64,000 bases of DNA from Vampirovibrio chlorellavorus (GTDB taxonomy: Bacteria; Cyanobacteriota; Vampirovibrionia; Vampirovibrionales; Vampirovibrionaceae), in NCBI GenBank assembly GCA_003149345.1, contig QFWI01000016.1:348880-412879 (forward strand). Reading direction: 5' to 3'. This document shows positions 1-8,310 of the stretch, in pieces (position 1 is the stretch's first letter; every line of letters starts with the position of its first letter). The notes under the pieces are model-generated. The model was not told the DNA's origin and ran no database searches. It worked only from the letters and a program-made list of their open reading frames with translations. The translations under genes and the position numbers were made by a program.

Positions 1-2
1 AA

Positions 3-1064
3 CCAATTGAAAACTATAAAACCTTTATGGATGAGAAAATTCAGGCAGAATATCATGATATTCTTGCAGACCTGCTAAATGTTCAGATTGGCGATCAGAT
101 ATTTTTCTACATTACCAAAGAAGGTTTTAAGGATGTTTACGAAGTCACCGAGAAGCTCTTTTTTGATTCGACAGAAGTTGAAAATCTTCCAGCCAGTAGA
201 CCTTTTAGAATATTAATTCGGCCAAAGTACCAGTTTGAAAAAGCAGTACCTGAAGACAGTTTATTTCTCAGTGAAAAAAGACGCTCCAAGTTTTGGCTGC
301 TTTATTTTAATAAAGCACGTGGTAAAGCCAGGGGATGTACTCCCCTTGATCCTGATGCAAGTCAAGAACTATTAGAGCTGCTGATCAAGTACAATGCTTG
401 CGAGTACAGCAGCGCTACCCAAGTTCCAGAGCGTTATCCAGGCATCAAGAGAGAAATTAAGGAACTGAAGATTAAAACAAGGTTTGAGCAACCATTTTCT
501 AGGGAAGATTCCTTGTTGGCAATGATATTGCGAGCTTATCAGACAAAAAGTGCTACATTTTCCAGCATTTTCGGAGGTTTTGACCGCTTAGAGTGGATAG
601 GCAGTAAAATCCCTTATGACATTACCGGTAAGAATATTGATCTTTTACTCTATCATCGCGTAAAGACACCAGACGAGCAGTTTAATCCACGTTACAAATA
701 TTCAGTTGTTGAGCTTAAAAGAGAAACAGGCGATCTCTCCGCACTTTATCAAGTGCTGAATTATAGTCAAGCAGTAGGAAACAACTTGGCCGAAGGTGAT
801 TTTCATTTAGTTCAACCAATTCTTATTGCCCATGATTTCACTGATGATGTTCTTAAAGCGGTGGAGCTGGGCTTCTCAAACCATAAAAAACCAATTCTTG
901 TTTCATATCGTTATGTCCAAGATGAAGGACTCACACTGGAAATTATTAATAAACACGATAATGACAGTCCAAGCCCAACAAAACCCATTAGGCGCAATAA
1001 GAGGGTTCAGCAATCTGAAACGCATTATATTGAACCTCTGGTTGCAAAAGGAAAAATCTGCTAA
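3..1064 (+). CDS. EVE-domain plus PD-(D/E)XK nuclease-like protein (5' partial)
   Basis: The frame is open to the left edge of the window. The first ATG (27) has no ribosome-binding site and the residues before it fit the start of an EVE (PUA-like) domain, so the true start probably lies outside. Counting from that ATG, residues 1-80 look like an EVE fold (IGDQIFFYIT, then an RILIRPKY strand). Residues 195-250 carry a nuclease-like core: D205 in NIDLLLYH, then E229-L-K231 in SVVELKRE, the D...ExK pattern of PD-(D/E)XK enzymes. EVE domains bind modified bases, so a modification-dependent endonuclease is a reasonable inference. The gene is clearly more A+T-rich than its right-hand neighbours and converges with a broken integrase next to a tRNA, which points to acquired cargo. 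It ends in a CTAA that overlaps the integrase stop. The domain reading is by eye only. Confidence 0.6.
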   Translation, partial: PIENYKTFMDEKIQAEYHDILADLLNVQIGDQIFFYITKEGFKDVYEVTEKLFFDSTEVENLPASRPFRILIRPKYQFEKAVPEDSLFLSEKRRSKFWLLYFNKARGKARGCTPLDPDASQELLELLIKYNACEYSSATQVPERYPGIKREIKELKIKTRFEQPFSREDSLLAMILRAYQTKSATFSSIFGGFDRLEWIGSKIPYDITGKNIDLLLYHRVKTPDEQFNPRYKYSVVELKRETGDLSALYQVLNYSQAVGNNLAEGDFHLVQPILIAHDFTDDVLKAVELGFSNHKKPILVSYRYVQDEGLTLEIINKHDNDSPSPTKPIRRNKRVQQSETHYIEPLVAKGKIC

Positions 1065-1349
1065 TCCCACCGTCTCATAACCTCCATAACCTCCTGCTCT
1101 TTCGTTTGGCAGTAGCTCATGGTCGTTTTGATATCAGAATGTCCGCAAGCCCTCTGGAGCATTTGTAGCGGCCTTCTCTTGTTGGCATTAATGGTCACAA
1201 ACGCCCGGCGCGGTGCATGAGGTGAAACGGTTACACCAGCTAACACCCCAGCCGTTGTAATCGCTGGTAAAGCACGTTTGGATCGTCAGCCTCACACACA
1301 AAAACAGCCCCAGAATCAAGTTCTGAAGCCGGTTTAAGCTTTAAAAAAG
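1061..1349 (-). pseudogene. Tyrosine recombinase (phage-type integrase) remnant
   Basis: The C-terminal part shows the catalytic signatures of tyrosine recombinases: H-A-P-R (HxxR), then CGHSDIKTTMSYC, with the second active-site His and the nucleophile Tyr. The intact frame begins only at 1246. Upstream, in the frame offset by one base, the sequence still reads like integrase (ELDSGAVFVCEADDP, then VLYQRLQRLG) back to the tRNA 3' end. The two halves join if one G is restored in the four-base G run at 1246-1249 (C run on the + strand). The gene therefore has a single-base deletion and has also lost its N-terminal half at the tRNA boundary. No start codon or ribosome-binding site serves the fragment, so it is very likely dead. 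Confidence 0.75.
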
Positions 1350-1426
1350 TGGCGCGCTCGGAGAGATTCGAACTCCCGACCTCATGGTTCGTAGCCATGC
1401 ACTCTATCCAACTGAGCTACGAGCGC
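1350..1426 (-). tRNA. tRNA-Arg (anticodon ACG)
   Basis: Read on the minus strand, the sequence folds as a cloverleaf. The 7-bp acceptor stem is GCGCTCG/CGAGCGC, the D-arm contains AGCTCAGTTGGA, the anticodon stem CATGG/CCATG encloses CTACGAA with anticodon ACG, and the T-arm contains GTTCGAATC. The discriminator is G and the CCA end is encoded (1350-1352). A run of six T follows at once and may act as a terminator. The 3' end directly abuts the integrase remnant, as expected of a tRNA used as an integration site. Confidence 0.95.
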
Positions 1427-1631
1427 ACACGATGATGATCAGACCTATATATTGAAAGAAACATACCGGAAACGCAAGCCCTTCCTCTCACAATGTTTCA
1501 ATTGTCGGCAGAAATCTTTTGAAACCCGGCCGGTCACCAGCCTCCCTTCACCCTACCCAAGATGAAACAATTCTTCAAAAAACGCTACAATAACAACAGG
1601 GCCGCCGTCCAGGCCCTGGAGTCATGCCCTC

Positions 1632-2984
1632 ATGAGCGAATCCCTGATCCCCGACGATACCCTACAGGACACCCGTACCCGCGTTCGGGAAATCCTGTAC
1701 AGCACGGATCTCTACAAGTACAAAGGCCGGGTCTCCCGATTGCAAGGCCTGACGGTGGAAGCCCAGCTTCCCAAGCTGAAAATTGGCGACCTGTGCTTTA
1801 TTGAAGGCGTGGACGGGGATGCCAAGGCCGCCGAAGTGGTGGCATTCAAGGGCGATACCGCCCAAATGCTGCTACTCTACGACGGCACCGGCATCTCCCA
1901 GGGCAGTTGGGTGACCACCACCAATGCGCCCATCACCGTCCCGGTCGGAGACTTCCTGATGGGGCGCCTGATTTCTCCCCTGGGGGAGCCCATGGACGGC
2001 ATGCCGCTGGACACCAGCAAGGCTCAGTTTGTCAGTATTGAGGCTCCACCGCCGGATCCCTTGCATCGTCCCATCATCAAAAACACCTTTTTCACCGGAG
2101 TGCGGGCCGTGGACAGTCTGTTGACCATGGGAGCCGGGCAGCGTATGGGCCTGTTCGCCGGTTCCGGGGTGGGGAAATCCACCATGTTGGGCATGATTGC
2201 CCGAAACTCGGAAGCGGATGTCAACGTGGTGGCCCTCATCGGTGAGCGAGGCCGGGAAGTCAAGGAGTTCATGGAAAACAGCCTGGGGGAAGAGGGCATG
2301 GCCCGCTCCGTGCTGGTCTGTGCCACGGGGGATCAACCGCCCCTATTGCGGATGAAATGCCTGCAAACCGCCACCGCCGTTGCCGAATACTTCCGGGATC
2401 AGGGTAAAAAAGTCTTTCTGATGACTGATACCGTGACCCGGTGTGCCATGTCCGGTCGGGAAGTGGGTTTGGCCATTGGCGAACCCCCCACCATGAAGGG
2501 CTACCCACCCTCCATCTTTTCCTGGTTGCAAAAGGTGCTGGAGCGCACCGGCATTACCGAAAAAGGCTCTATTACCGCCCTGTATACGGTTCTGATGGAG
2601 GGCGATGACATCAATGACCCGGTGGTGGACACCGTTCGGGGGATTATTGACGGCCACATCTTCCTCTCCCGGAAGATTGCCGCCCAGAACCGTTACCCGG
2701 CCATTGATATCCTGGGCAGCGTTAGCCGTCTGTTCACCGAGATTTGCGACGAGGAGCATATGCGTGCCGCCGGTAAAATGCGGGAGCTGATGGCCGTCTA
2801 TCAGGATGCCCGTGACCTGATTGACGTGGGCGCTTATGAGCATGGTTCCAACCCCAAAATCGACGTGGCCATCCGCATGATGCCCGAAATTGACAATTTC
2901 CTGCGCCAGCGAATTAGCGATGACGTGAGCATGGAGTCTACCCTCAGCCAGTTAAAGGCCATGATGTCGGATGTACAAATTTAA
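1632..2984 (+). CDS. fliI: Flagellar/type III secretion export ATPase, FliI family
   Basis: This 450-residue protein has the normal FliI length. It carries a P-loop GSGVGKST near residues 177-184, the segment VALIGERGREVKEF, the Walker B-type strand VFLMTDTVTRCA and the family signature GEPPTMKGYPPSIFSWL. In FliI/SctN enzymes this hexameric ATPase unfolds export substrates at the cytoplasmic base of the flagellum or injectisome. The start is the ATG preceded by GGAG about 10 bases upstream. No other flagellar or type III gene lies nearby: the neighbours are tRNA-Arg and coaX. The assignment to flagellum rather than injectisome is therefore inferred from the chemotaxis genes elsewhere in the window. 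F1/V-type or Rho ATPases are less likely given the GEPP motif. Confidence 0.9.
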   Translation: MSESLIPDDTLQDTRTRVREILYSTDLYKYKGRVSRLQGLTVEAQLPKLKIGDLCFIEGVDGDAKAAEVVAFKGDTAQMLLLYDGTGISQGSWVTTTNAPITVPVGDFLMGRLISPLGEPMDGMPLDTSKAQFVSIEAPPPDPLHRPIIKNTFFTGVRAVDSLLTMGAGQRMGLFAGSGVGKSTMLGMIARNSEADVNVVALIGERGREVKEFMENSLGEEGMARSVLVCATGDQPPLLRMKCLQTATAVAEYFRDQGKKVFLMTDTVTRCAMSGREVGLAIGEPPTMKGYPPSIFSWLQKVLERTGITEKGSITALYTVLMEGDDINDPVVDTVRGIIDGHIFLSRKIAAQNRYPAIDILGSVSRLFTEICDEEHMRAAGKMRELMAVYQDARDLIDVGAYEHGSNPKIDVAIRMMPEIDNFLRQRISDDVSMESTLSQLKAMMSDVQI

Positions 2985-2988
2985 TCAG

Positions 2989-3801
2989 TTAGTGGGCTGG
3001 AGAGACGGTTAGCCGGTTATAGTCATACAATAAGGCTAAGCCCTTCAGGGTCAGGGCCGGATCCGTTTGCTGAAACCGGTTTTCCAAGCCGCATACCCGT
3101 AGCACCACTTCTGCCAAACCGCCGGTGGCCAGGACTAAAAATTCAGTCGTATCCAGGGCCTCAATGGCTTCTTTCAGCAATTCCTTGATCAAGCCCCGAT
3201 AGCCGATGCCCAAGCCCGCTTCCAGGCAGGCGATGGTGTTTTGCCCCATGCTAATCTCTTCGGCTCGCTTGCCGGTGATGTCCACCCAGGGCAATTTGGC
3301 CGTTTTCTCCGGTAAGCAGGCCGAAAAAGTATTCAATCCCGGTGCAATGGCCCCGCCCCAGTAAACCCCGCTGGCACTAACCAGGTCAAACGTAGTGGCT
3401 GTGCCGAAATCGACGATGATTAAATCCGTATTGGGGTACAACAATCGGGCGCTGCAAGCGTTGACCAGGCGATCCATGCCCAACTGTCGCAAGGGATAGT
3501 TGCTAAAGTCCAGGGGCAGTTGAATGCGAGCCGGATCCACGGCAAAAATGCGGTGATCCGGCAAGTTGTAGCAATATTGAATGGTCTTGCGGAAAACGAT
3601 CTCAATATCCGGCACTACGCTGGTGTAGGCCAGGGCTCCGAATTGAAGGCCCGTGCGTGCCAAGCTGTCGCGCAGCATGGCGCTAAATTTTTCCGGGTGC
3701 GTGCGGGTGCCCGTGGCCCGCCACTGTTCCGTTAGCTGTCCATCCCGAAAAATTCCAAACTTGATATCCGTATTGCCAATATCAACGGCCAGCAAATTCA
3801 T
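2989..3801 (-). CDS. coaX: Type III pantothenate kinase
   Basis: CoaX phosphorylates pantothenate in the first step of coenzyme A synthesis and belongs to the ASKHA (actin/Hsp70) fold. The N terminus MNLLAVDIGNTDIKFGIF is the classic phosphate-1 motif (DxGNT), IIVDFGTATTFD is the phosphate-2/acidic motif, and GGAIAPGLNT and LATGGLAE are further family signatures. The open frame extends 13 codons upstream to a TTG, but the internal ATG gives the expected family N terminus and was chosen. It ends only 4 bases from the end of the convergent fliI-like gene and follows the SRPBCC gene closely, so the two may be co-transcribed. Confidence 0.93.
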   Translation of the reverse strand: MNLLAVDIGNTDIKFGIFRDGQLTEQWRATGTRTHPEKFSAMLRDSLARTGLQFGALAYTSVVPDIEIVFRKTIQYCYNLPDHRIFAVDPARIQLPLDFSNYPLRQLGMDRLVNACSARLLYPNTDLIIVDFGTATTFDLVSASGVYWGGAIAPGLNTFSACLPEKTAKLPWVDITGKRAEEISMGQNTIACLEAGLGIGYRGLIKELLKEAIEALDTTEFLVLATGGLAEVVLRVCGLENRFQQTDPALTLKGLALLYDYNRLTVSPAH

Positions 3802-3826
3802 AGTAGCGGCATGATAGCCCGAATTA

Positions 3827-4498
3827 CTACCGTTGTCCAATCTCTCCCTTGCGGAACGCTAGCTCGGCATGACGCTCCAGCGCGTTCAGCGATTTCAGCG
3901 TATTGCTGCGGATTAAACCGGTGGAGCCTGGCAGCGAAACGCCCGGATCGATGCTGAGCTGATAGCTAAGCAAGGTGGCTTTGCCGTGGTTCTGTGGCGT
4001 TAGTTTATAACTGGCCTGCAACGTTTTGAAATCACCGGCAATTCGGGTCATGCTTAATTGTCGATCCGCTTCGTTCTCCTGCGCCCGAACCCGGTATTTA
4101 TAAAGGGGCAGCAAATTAGAAACCCGCATGCCCACATCCATCAAGGTGGTAGATCCACTGCGGCTGAGTACCCTGGTTCGTTCATAACCGGGTAAAATCT
4201 CGGAGACCCCCGGATAGTCTGTGAGTAAGTCCCACACCAAGGCGGGAGGCGCCTGAATGAGAACCTGGGCCTTCACTGTTTTCAGGTTATTGTGCTTGGC
4301 CACCGGCGCCACGGATACCATTAACATATTTTCCGGTTCCGCACTGGCCGGGAGCGCTCCCAGCCAGATGCCACCCAAGAGAGCAGCCACGGCCAGTTTC
4401 TCTACCGCGTTGAAGCCCCGTTTCCCAAATTGTAATCTGTTCGGTACACGCACCCCAAAGCGCCTCTTTCTGCTGCTGACACGATTATATTGTAGCAA
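3827..4498 (-). CDS. Exported SRPBCC/START-like (polyketide cyclase type) protein
   Basis: A hydrophobic signal segment (LAVAALLGGIWLGALPASA) precedes a 140-residue domain that reads as the SRPBCC helix-grip fold: VKAQVLIQAPPALVWDLLTD and YPGVSEILPGYERTRVLS match the opening of COQ10/cyclase-dehydrase proteins. Such domains bind lipids or other hydrophobic ligands; the ligand here is unknown. The longest frame starts at a TTG, but a TATAAT box lies within its first codons (about 4482-4487 on the minus strand). The true start may therefore be farther in, for example at a GTG just before the signal peptide. It lies directly upstream of coaX on the same strand. Confidence 0.7.
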   Translation of the reverse strand: MLQYNRVSSRKRRFGVRVPNRLQFGKRGFNAVEKLAVAALLGGIWLGALPASAEPENMLMVSVAPVAKHNNLKTVKAQVLIQAPPALVWDLLTDYPGVSEILPGYERTRVLSRSGSTTLMDVGMRVSNLLPLYKYRVRAQENEADRQLSMTRIAGDFKTLQASYKLTPQNHGKATLLSYQLSIDPGVSLPGSTGLIRSNTLKSLNALERHAELAFRKGEIGQR

Positions 4499-4558
4499 CC
4501 AAACAGGAATAAGCCATCATTCTATTGGTTAATTGGGCTGTTGGTTGATTGGGACAGA

Positions 4559-4828
4559 TTAAACCGTTTGTAAGCTCAGGGTTTGCCAGCTTGGTAAGGT
4601 CAGCTTTTGCTCCACGGTGGTTAAAAAGTGAGTGGCTTGCCCAGAATGATCGCCCGGCAACGCGAAAACAACTTCCAGCAGGGCAAACCTATCCGGTTGT
4701 TCGGCCTTCACCAACACCAGTTTTCGGATATTAACCGACTGGCTTCTGAACAAAGCAAGCAACTCCTTGATCCATGACGGATCCAGCTCGCCGTAGCCTT
4801 TCAGACAATAGGTGATCCCCTTGGTCAC
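4559..4828 (-). CDS. Small protein, possible ACT-like fold
   Basis: This is an 89-residue protein with no signal peptide. The alternation of strands and helices (GITYCLKGYG, then DPSWIKELLALFRSQSVNI, then a strand KLVLVKAE, then FALLEVVFALPG and a second amphipathic helix) resembles a beta-alpha-beta-beta-alpha-beta ACT/ferredoxin-like domain of the type that opens some phosphoserine phosphatases. No catalytic motif is visible. It sits 17 bases downstream of the secreted protein gene at 4846-5658 on the same strand, probably in one transcript. The function is not recognised; the ACT suggestion is an inference from secondary-structure pattern. Confidence 0.55.
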   Translation of the reverse strand: MTKGITYCLKGYGELDPSWIKELLALFRSQSVNIRKLVLVKAEQPDRFALLEVVFALPGDHSGQATHFLTTVEQKLTLPSWQTLSLQTV

Positions 4829-4845
4829 GATTGCACCTTACCCTG

Positions 4846-5658
4846 TTATTGGGCCAACTGCAACTTTTCGGTAAAACCAATTTCCTGAAGCATTTCGTAG
4901 CTGCGCAAACCTACCCGGCTTTTGGGCTGGGATTTGACCACTTCGGCCAGCTCTTTTACGGCCTTACCGTAGTCTTTGTCGGCAATGTAAACGCGAGCCA
5001 TCTCCATCATGGTGCGATCCCGGAGCTGGGCGAACTGTAGGGCCAGCTCTTTCTCCAGTTCGGCCTGCCCTTTGGCGGATGGAATCTGGTTCAGGGTTTT
5101 ATAAAGGCCAATATGGGCTTCGGTCAAATCGATCAACCATTGCCGCAAGGGAGCCAGACCGACCTTGGCTTCCGCAAAGCGCTTGGCATCATTCAGTTGA
5201 ATCAGACGCTTCAGCTTGTTCTCGGCATCGGCAAAACCCAATGGGTTGGTGGGGTCATCCAGCTTGGGGTGGCTCAAGACGGGTGGATTCTCGCTGTCCA
5301 CCTGAGGGGTCTCAATCTTGGCGTTGGTTAGCGGGGGTTGGGTTAGCAAAGGTTCGTGCATGGGGCCGGTTTGCACCATGGAGGGCCCAGAAAGTTTGGG
5401 CGCCGACGTGACAGGCTTTTGGCCTTTGGGTTGAGGGCCCTGCACTTCCTCTTCTTCGTCCTCAGACGTTGTTTGCTTGTTCTTCATCAGCTTGGTCAGC
5501 ATTTTGGTCACGCCGTTCTCCTGAACGGGTTTGGGTGGGGGGAGCTGAGGCCCTACCTGGGCGGATGCCGAAACAACGGCTAGCAAGCCCACCACACTAG
5601 CCAGAATAGCGACGGAACCGGCAACGGACAAGGAACGAGAACGATTGGGGAACAACAT
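4846..5658 (-). CDS. Secreted proline-rich protein with TPR-like C terminus
   Basis: The N terminus is a signal peptide (basic NRSRSL, hydrophobic VAILASVVGLLAVVSA, cleavage after SASA). Residues 35-135 are low-complexity, rich in Pro, Gln and Lys with an EDEEEE patch, and look disordered. Residues 140-270 are helical with TPR-like character (MEMARVYIADKDYGKAVKEL). It is probably periplasmic or surface-tethered. The ATG at 5658 has GGAG about 11 bases upstream. It lies 33 bases downstream of the LCP gene, same strand, so an envelope role is likely. No family is recognised. Confidence 0.65.
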   Translation of the reverse strand: MLFPNRSRSLSVAGSVAILASVVGLLAVVSASAQVGPQLPPPKPVQENGVTKMLTKLMKNKQTTSEDEEEEVQGPQPKGQKPVTSAPKLSGPSMVQTGPMHEPLLTQPPLTNAKIETPQVDSENPPVLSHPKLDDPTNPLGFADAENKLKRLIQLNDAKRFAEAKVGLAPLRQWLIDLTEAHIGLYKTLNQIPSAKGQAELEKELALQFAQLRDRTMMEMARVYIADKDYGKAVKELAEVVKSQPKSRVGLRSYEMLQEIGFTEKLQLAQ

Positions 5659-5691
5659 GATGGGCTCATCTCCAGAATATCAGAACTGATT

Positions 5692-7053
5692 CTACTGACG
5701 GCTGTCCGCTCCGAGGATCAGGGTGTAATCTTCTCCCACGCTACAGGCGTTACTCTCAAATGTAGTGCCCACAGGCGCAAAGATCAAGCGAGCCTTCTCC
5801 AGGCGAGGGTCGGACTTGCGCACCGCATCGGTCAGGTTGTCGGTCACCCGGCTGGTATGCTCGATAATCTGGGTGCTGGTTCGACGCTGACTATCTTTAC
5901 AAACCACTTCAAACTGTTGGCTTTCCAGTTTCTGAACCAGTTGGGGCAGGGTGCTGGCCAGGGCCGGATCGTAGAAAATCCCCACCTTCAGGGGCTTACT
6001 GGCATCGCCGGGACTGCCAAACAGGGGCTGGGGGTTGTCCAGGATCAGGCGATCCAGAATGAGTTGGGCCGGTTCCGGGTCGATTACCCAGTAACTCACT
6101 CGGGTGCCACCGGGGTGTCCGGGCAGGGTGGCCGTGCGCAGGCTGTTCATGTTCAAATCCTTGCCGAAAAAGGCCAAGGTCAACAGATCGTTGGGATTCA
6201 AATCGGTTTCCACATACTGGCTGGCCAATTGCACCATGTTGGGGATTTTAAACACAATGCCCGGCTCTCGCAGCTTTTTGGAAACCGCGGCGATAAACTG
6301 CTGTTGCCGACGAATCCGCCCGATATCGCCCAGCTGATCGTGCCGGAATCGCAGGAAAGCCTCGGCCTGCTTGCCATCCAGATGATGTTTTCCGGGTTCA
6401 AAATTGATGAACAGCTTGGCCGTGTTGTCGGTGTAGCGCATGGGCTTTTCCACATACACGTCAACGCCACCCAGGGCATCTACCAAATCCCGAACGCCAC
6501 GTAAATTGATTACGATAAAGTTGTCGACGGGGATGCCAAAGGAGTCCTGAACGGTTTGCACCGCCAAATCCGGCCCCCCCAGGGCGTGGGCTGCGTTAAT
6601 TTTATCAATGCCCCGGTTTCCGGCCAAATACACTTTACTGTCTCGGGGAATGGAGACCAGAGAGACCTGCTTTTTATCGGCGTTAATGCGGGCCAGCATC
6701 ATGGTGTCGGTTCGGGTGCCCTCAAAGGCGCTTCCCCCGGCTTGGGGCTGATGGCGGTTGGGTTCATCCACGCCCATGACCAAAATCACCTTTTGTCCCG
6801 GTGACCCGTGCCAGGAGAATACCGGCTCCTGTGAAACCGGATTGCGCAATACCCACGGGATGCTGAACAGCTTGATACCGGTGAAGATCAGCGCTGCGCA
6901 TATGACGCCGGAGGCAATGACCAGCCAAAGGAGTGGAATTTTAGAGCGCTTGCGCACCGGGGGTTTACGAACCATCTTGGGCGGTGGCGTTTGAACAGAG
7001 GTCACGTCGTTTACCTTTACTGTATTGCTGGGCGTTGTGTCTTGCTCGTTCAT
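5692..7053 (-). CDS. LytR-CpsA-Psr (LCP) family glycopolymer transferase
   Basis: This is a 453-residue protein. A cytoplasmic basic N terminus is followed by one membrane anchor (LLWLVIASGVICAALIFTGI, about residues 40-60) and an extracytoplasmic LCP domain. Visible motifs are ILVMGVDE, TRTDTMMLARIN, VSLVSIPRDSKVYL, INAAHALGG, FLRFRHDQLGDIGRIRRQQQ, with the conserved Arg and Asp residues that bind the pyrophosphate of polyprenyl substrates. The C-terminal ~110 residues (KVGIFYDPALASTLPQLVQK onward) fit a LytR_C domain. LCP enzymes move lipid-linked glycopolymers onto peptidoglycan or other acceptors. It is the first gene of a leftward series including 4846-5658 and 4559-4828. Confidence 0.9.
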   Translation of the reverse strand: MNEQDTTPSNTVKVNDVTSVQTPPPKMVRKPPVRKRSKIPLLWLVIASGVICAALIFTGIKLFSIPWVLRNPVSQEPVFSWHGSPGQKVILVMGVDEPNRHQPQAGGSAFEGTRTDTMMLARINADKKQVSLVSIPRDSKVYLAGNRGIDKINAAHALGGPDLAVQTVQDSFGIPVDNFIVINLRGVRDLVDALGGVDVYVEKPMRYTDNTAKLFINFEPGKHHLDGKQAEAFLRFRHDQLGDIGRIRRQQQFIAAVSKKLREPGIVFKIPNMVQLASQYVETDLNPNDLLTLAFFGKDLNMNSLRTATLPGHPGGTRVSYWVIDPEPAQLILDRLILDNPQPLFGSPGDASKPLKVGIFYDPALASTLPQLVQKLESQQFEVVCKDSQRRTSTQIIEHTSRVTDNLTDAVRKSDPRLEKARLIFAPVGTTFESNACSVGEDYTLILGADSRQ

Positions 7054-7506
7054 GGGATCTGGACATACAAAATGTTTACAGGGCTGTTACGGATTGCTGT
7101 GCCAAGGGGGATTCAACGGGAGCGGCTTGACCGGGGCCTTACACAAACTGTCATTTGTTCCAGTCAACACAGGTATTCACCTTACAAATTGTAATCTCAG
7201 TCCAGAATGTCGGCAAGAAGACAGCCAAATCAAAACCGGTCTCATCCGGGAATTGCCTGTGGGCATTGGCCCCGCTGAAAGGGGACAAACTGTGCCCGAT
7301 GGGCTAGCGGCCTTGCCCAACTGTGCAATTTTCCATAGGCTGACTTTGGGCCACAATCAGCATCCTGAAGCCAGAATAGTGTCAGGACAGTGAATATTAC
7401 CATCAGCGTCCAGGCAGACAGGCCCATGGAGCCTTCCAGGCGTGCGCCCTACAGCGCGCTGTAAAACACGCCCATTAGAACGCCATGATTCGCAAAGGGG
7501 ATAGCC
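7054..7506. promoter_or_regulatory. Divergent intergenic region with two perfect palindromes
   Basis: This 453-base gap separates the leftward LCP gene from the rightward methyltransferase. It holds two operator-like palindromes: TTACAAATTGTAA at 7182-7194 and TACAGCGCGCTGTA at 7450-7463. The second lies about 45 bases before the methyltransferase start. No convincing protein-coding frame or known RNA is visible. Promoters are expected in both directions, but none matches consensus well. Confidence 0.4.
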
Positions 7507-8310
7507 ATGCAGTTTTTGCAATCCAAAATTCTAGATGCCTATCAGCCCGGCAGTCTGGCCTGGCAACTGCGGCAAAAGCGATTTGAATTGTTTCGGCAAT
7601 GGCTTCGGCAATTCCCCCGCCCCCTGAAAATCCTGGATGTGGGAGGCACCCCGGATTTCTGGGAAAGTATGGACTTTCAGGATCAGGGACCGATCCATAT
7701 TACGCTGCTCAATCTGGAAGCCTATCCGGTCAACCATCGCTCCTGTTCGAATCTGAGCTTTACCAGTCTGGCCGGGGATGCTACCGACCTGTCCCGCTTT
7801 GCCGATAAGAGCTTTGATGTGGTCTTTTCCAACTCGGTGATTGAGCATGTGGGCAATGACATGCGGCAATGGCAAATGGCCCGGGAAATCTGTCGGGTGG
7901 GTAAGGCCTACTTTGTGCAAACGCCCAACTTGTACTTTCCTATCGAGGCCCATTTTTACTTCCCCTTTTTTCAGTTTTTACCAATCCCCCTGCGGGCCTG
8001 GTTGCTCTACTACTTTGATCTTACCGGCGGGGGGCTGAAACGCACGGTGCAAGCCTGGCAGCATCGCCTGAGCTTTCGTCGCTTTCACCGCCGCCAGGAA
8101 GAATCCTGGGAGCGTTGTGTGCAGCGGGTTCAATCCGTCCGGTTAATGGGGGCGGCCAAGTTTCGCAATTTATTCCCGAACGGCACCCTACATGCGGAAA
8201 AATTCCTGGGCCTGAGCAAGTCATTCATCCTGTACAGTCCCCCGCTGAAAGCCCCGCAAACCAGCAGCCGGGTCATTTACCTACCTTCGGCTTCCCGGGC
8301 CGGGGTATAG
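7507..8310 (+). CDS. SAM-dependent methyltransferase (class I, methyltransf_11 type)
   Basis: The 267-residue protein contains the Rossmann methyltransferase signatures: motif I LKILDVGGTPDFWES, an acidic residue in LLNLEAYPVN, DATDLSRFADKSFDVVFSNSVIEHVG as motif II, and QTPNLYFPIEAHF after it. The C-terminal third is basic and contains a membrane-prone stretch (FFQFLPIPLRAWLLYYF). Proteins of this pattern often occur in glycan or lipid biosynthesis, but no substrate can be assigned here. The ATG follows AAAGGGGATAGCC, a good ribosome-binding site. Its last 34 bases overlap the convergent gene at 8277-8627. Confidence 0.85.
   Translation: MQFLQSKILDAYQPGSLAWQLRQKRFELFRQWLRQFPRPLKILDVGGTPDFWESMDFQDQGPIHITLLNLEAYPVNHRSCSNLSFTSLAGDATDLSRFADKSFDVVFSNSVIEHVGNDMRQWQMAREICRVGKAYFVQTPNLYFPIEAHFYFPFFQFLPIPLRAWLLYYFDLTGGGLKRTVQAWQHRLSFRRFHRRQEESWERCVQRVQSVRLMGAAKFRNLFPNGTLHAEKFLGLSKSFILYSPPLKAPQTSSRVIYLPSASRAGV

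Noticed and set aside
1350..1426. Possible coding of the integrase through the tRNA gene
   Set aside because: The integrase-like frame stays open to the tRNA 3' end, but the tRNA cloverleaf is complete with encoded CCA, so the open frame inside the tRNA is chance.
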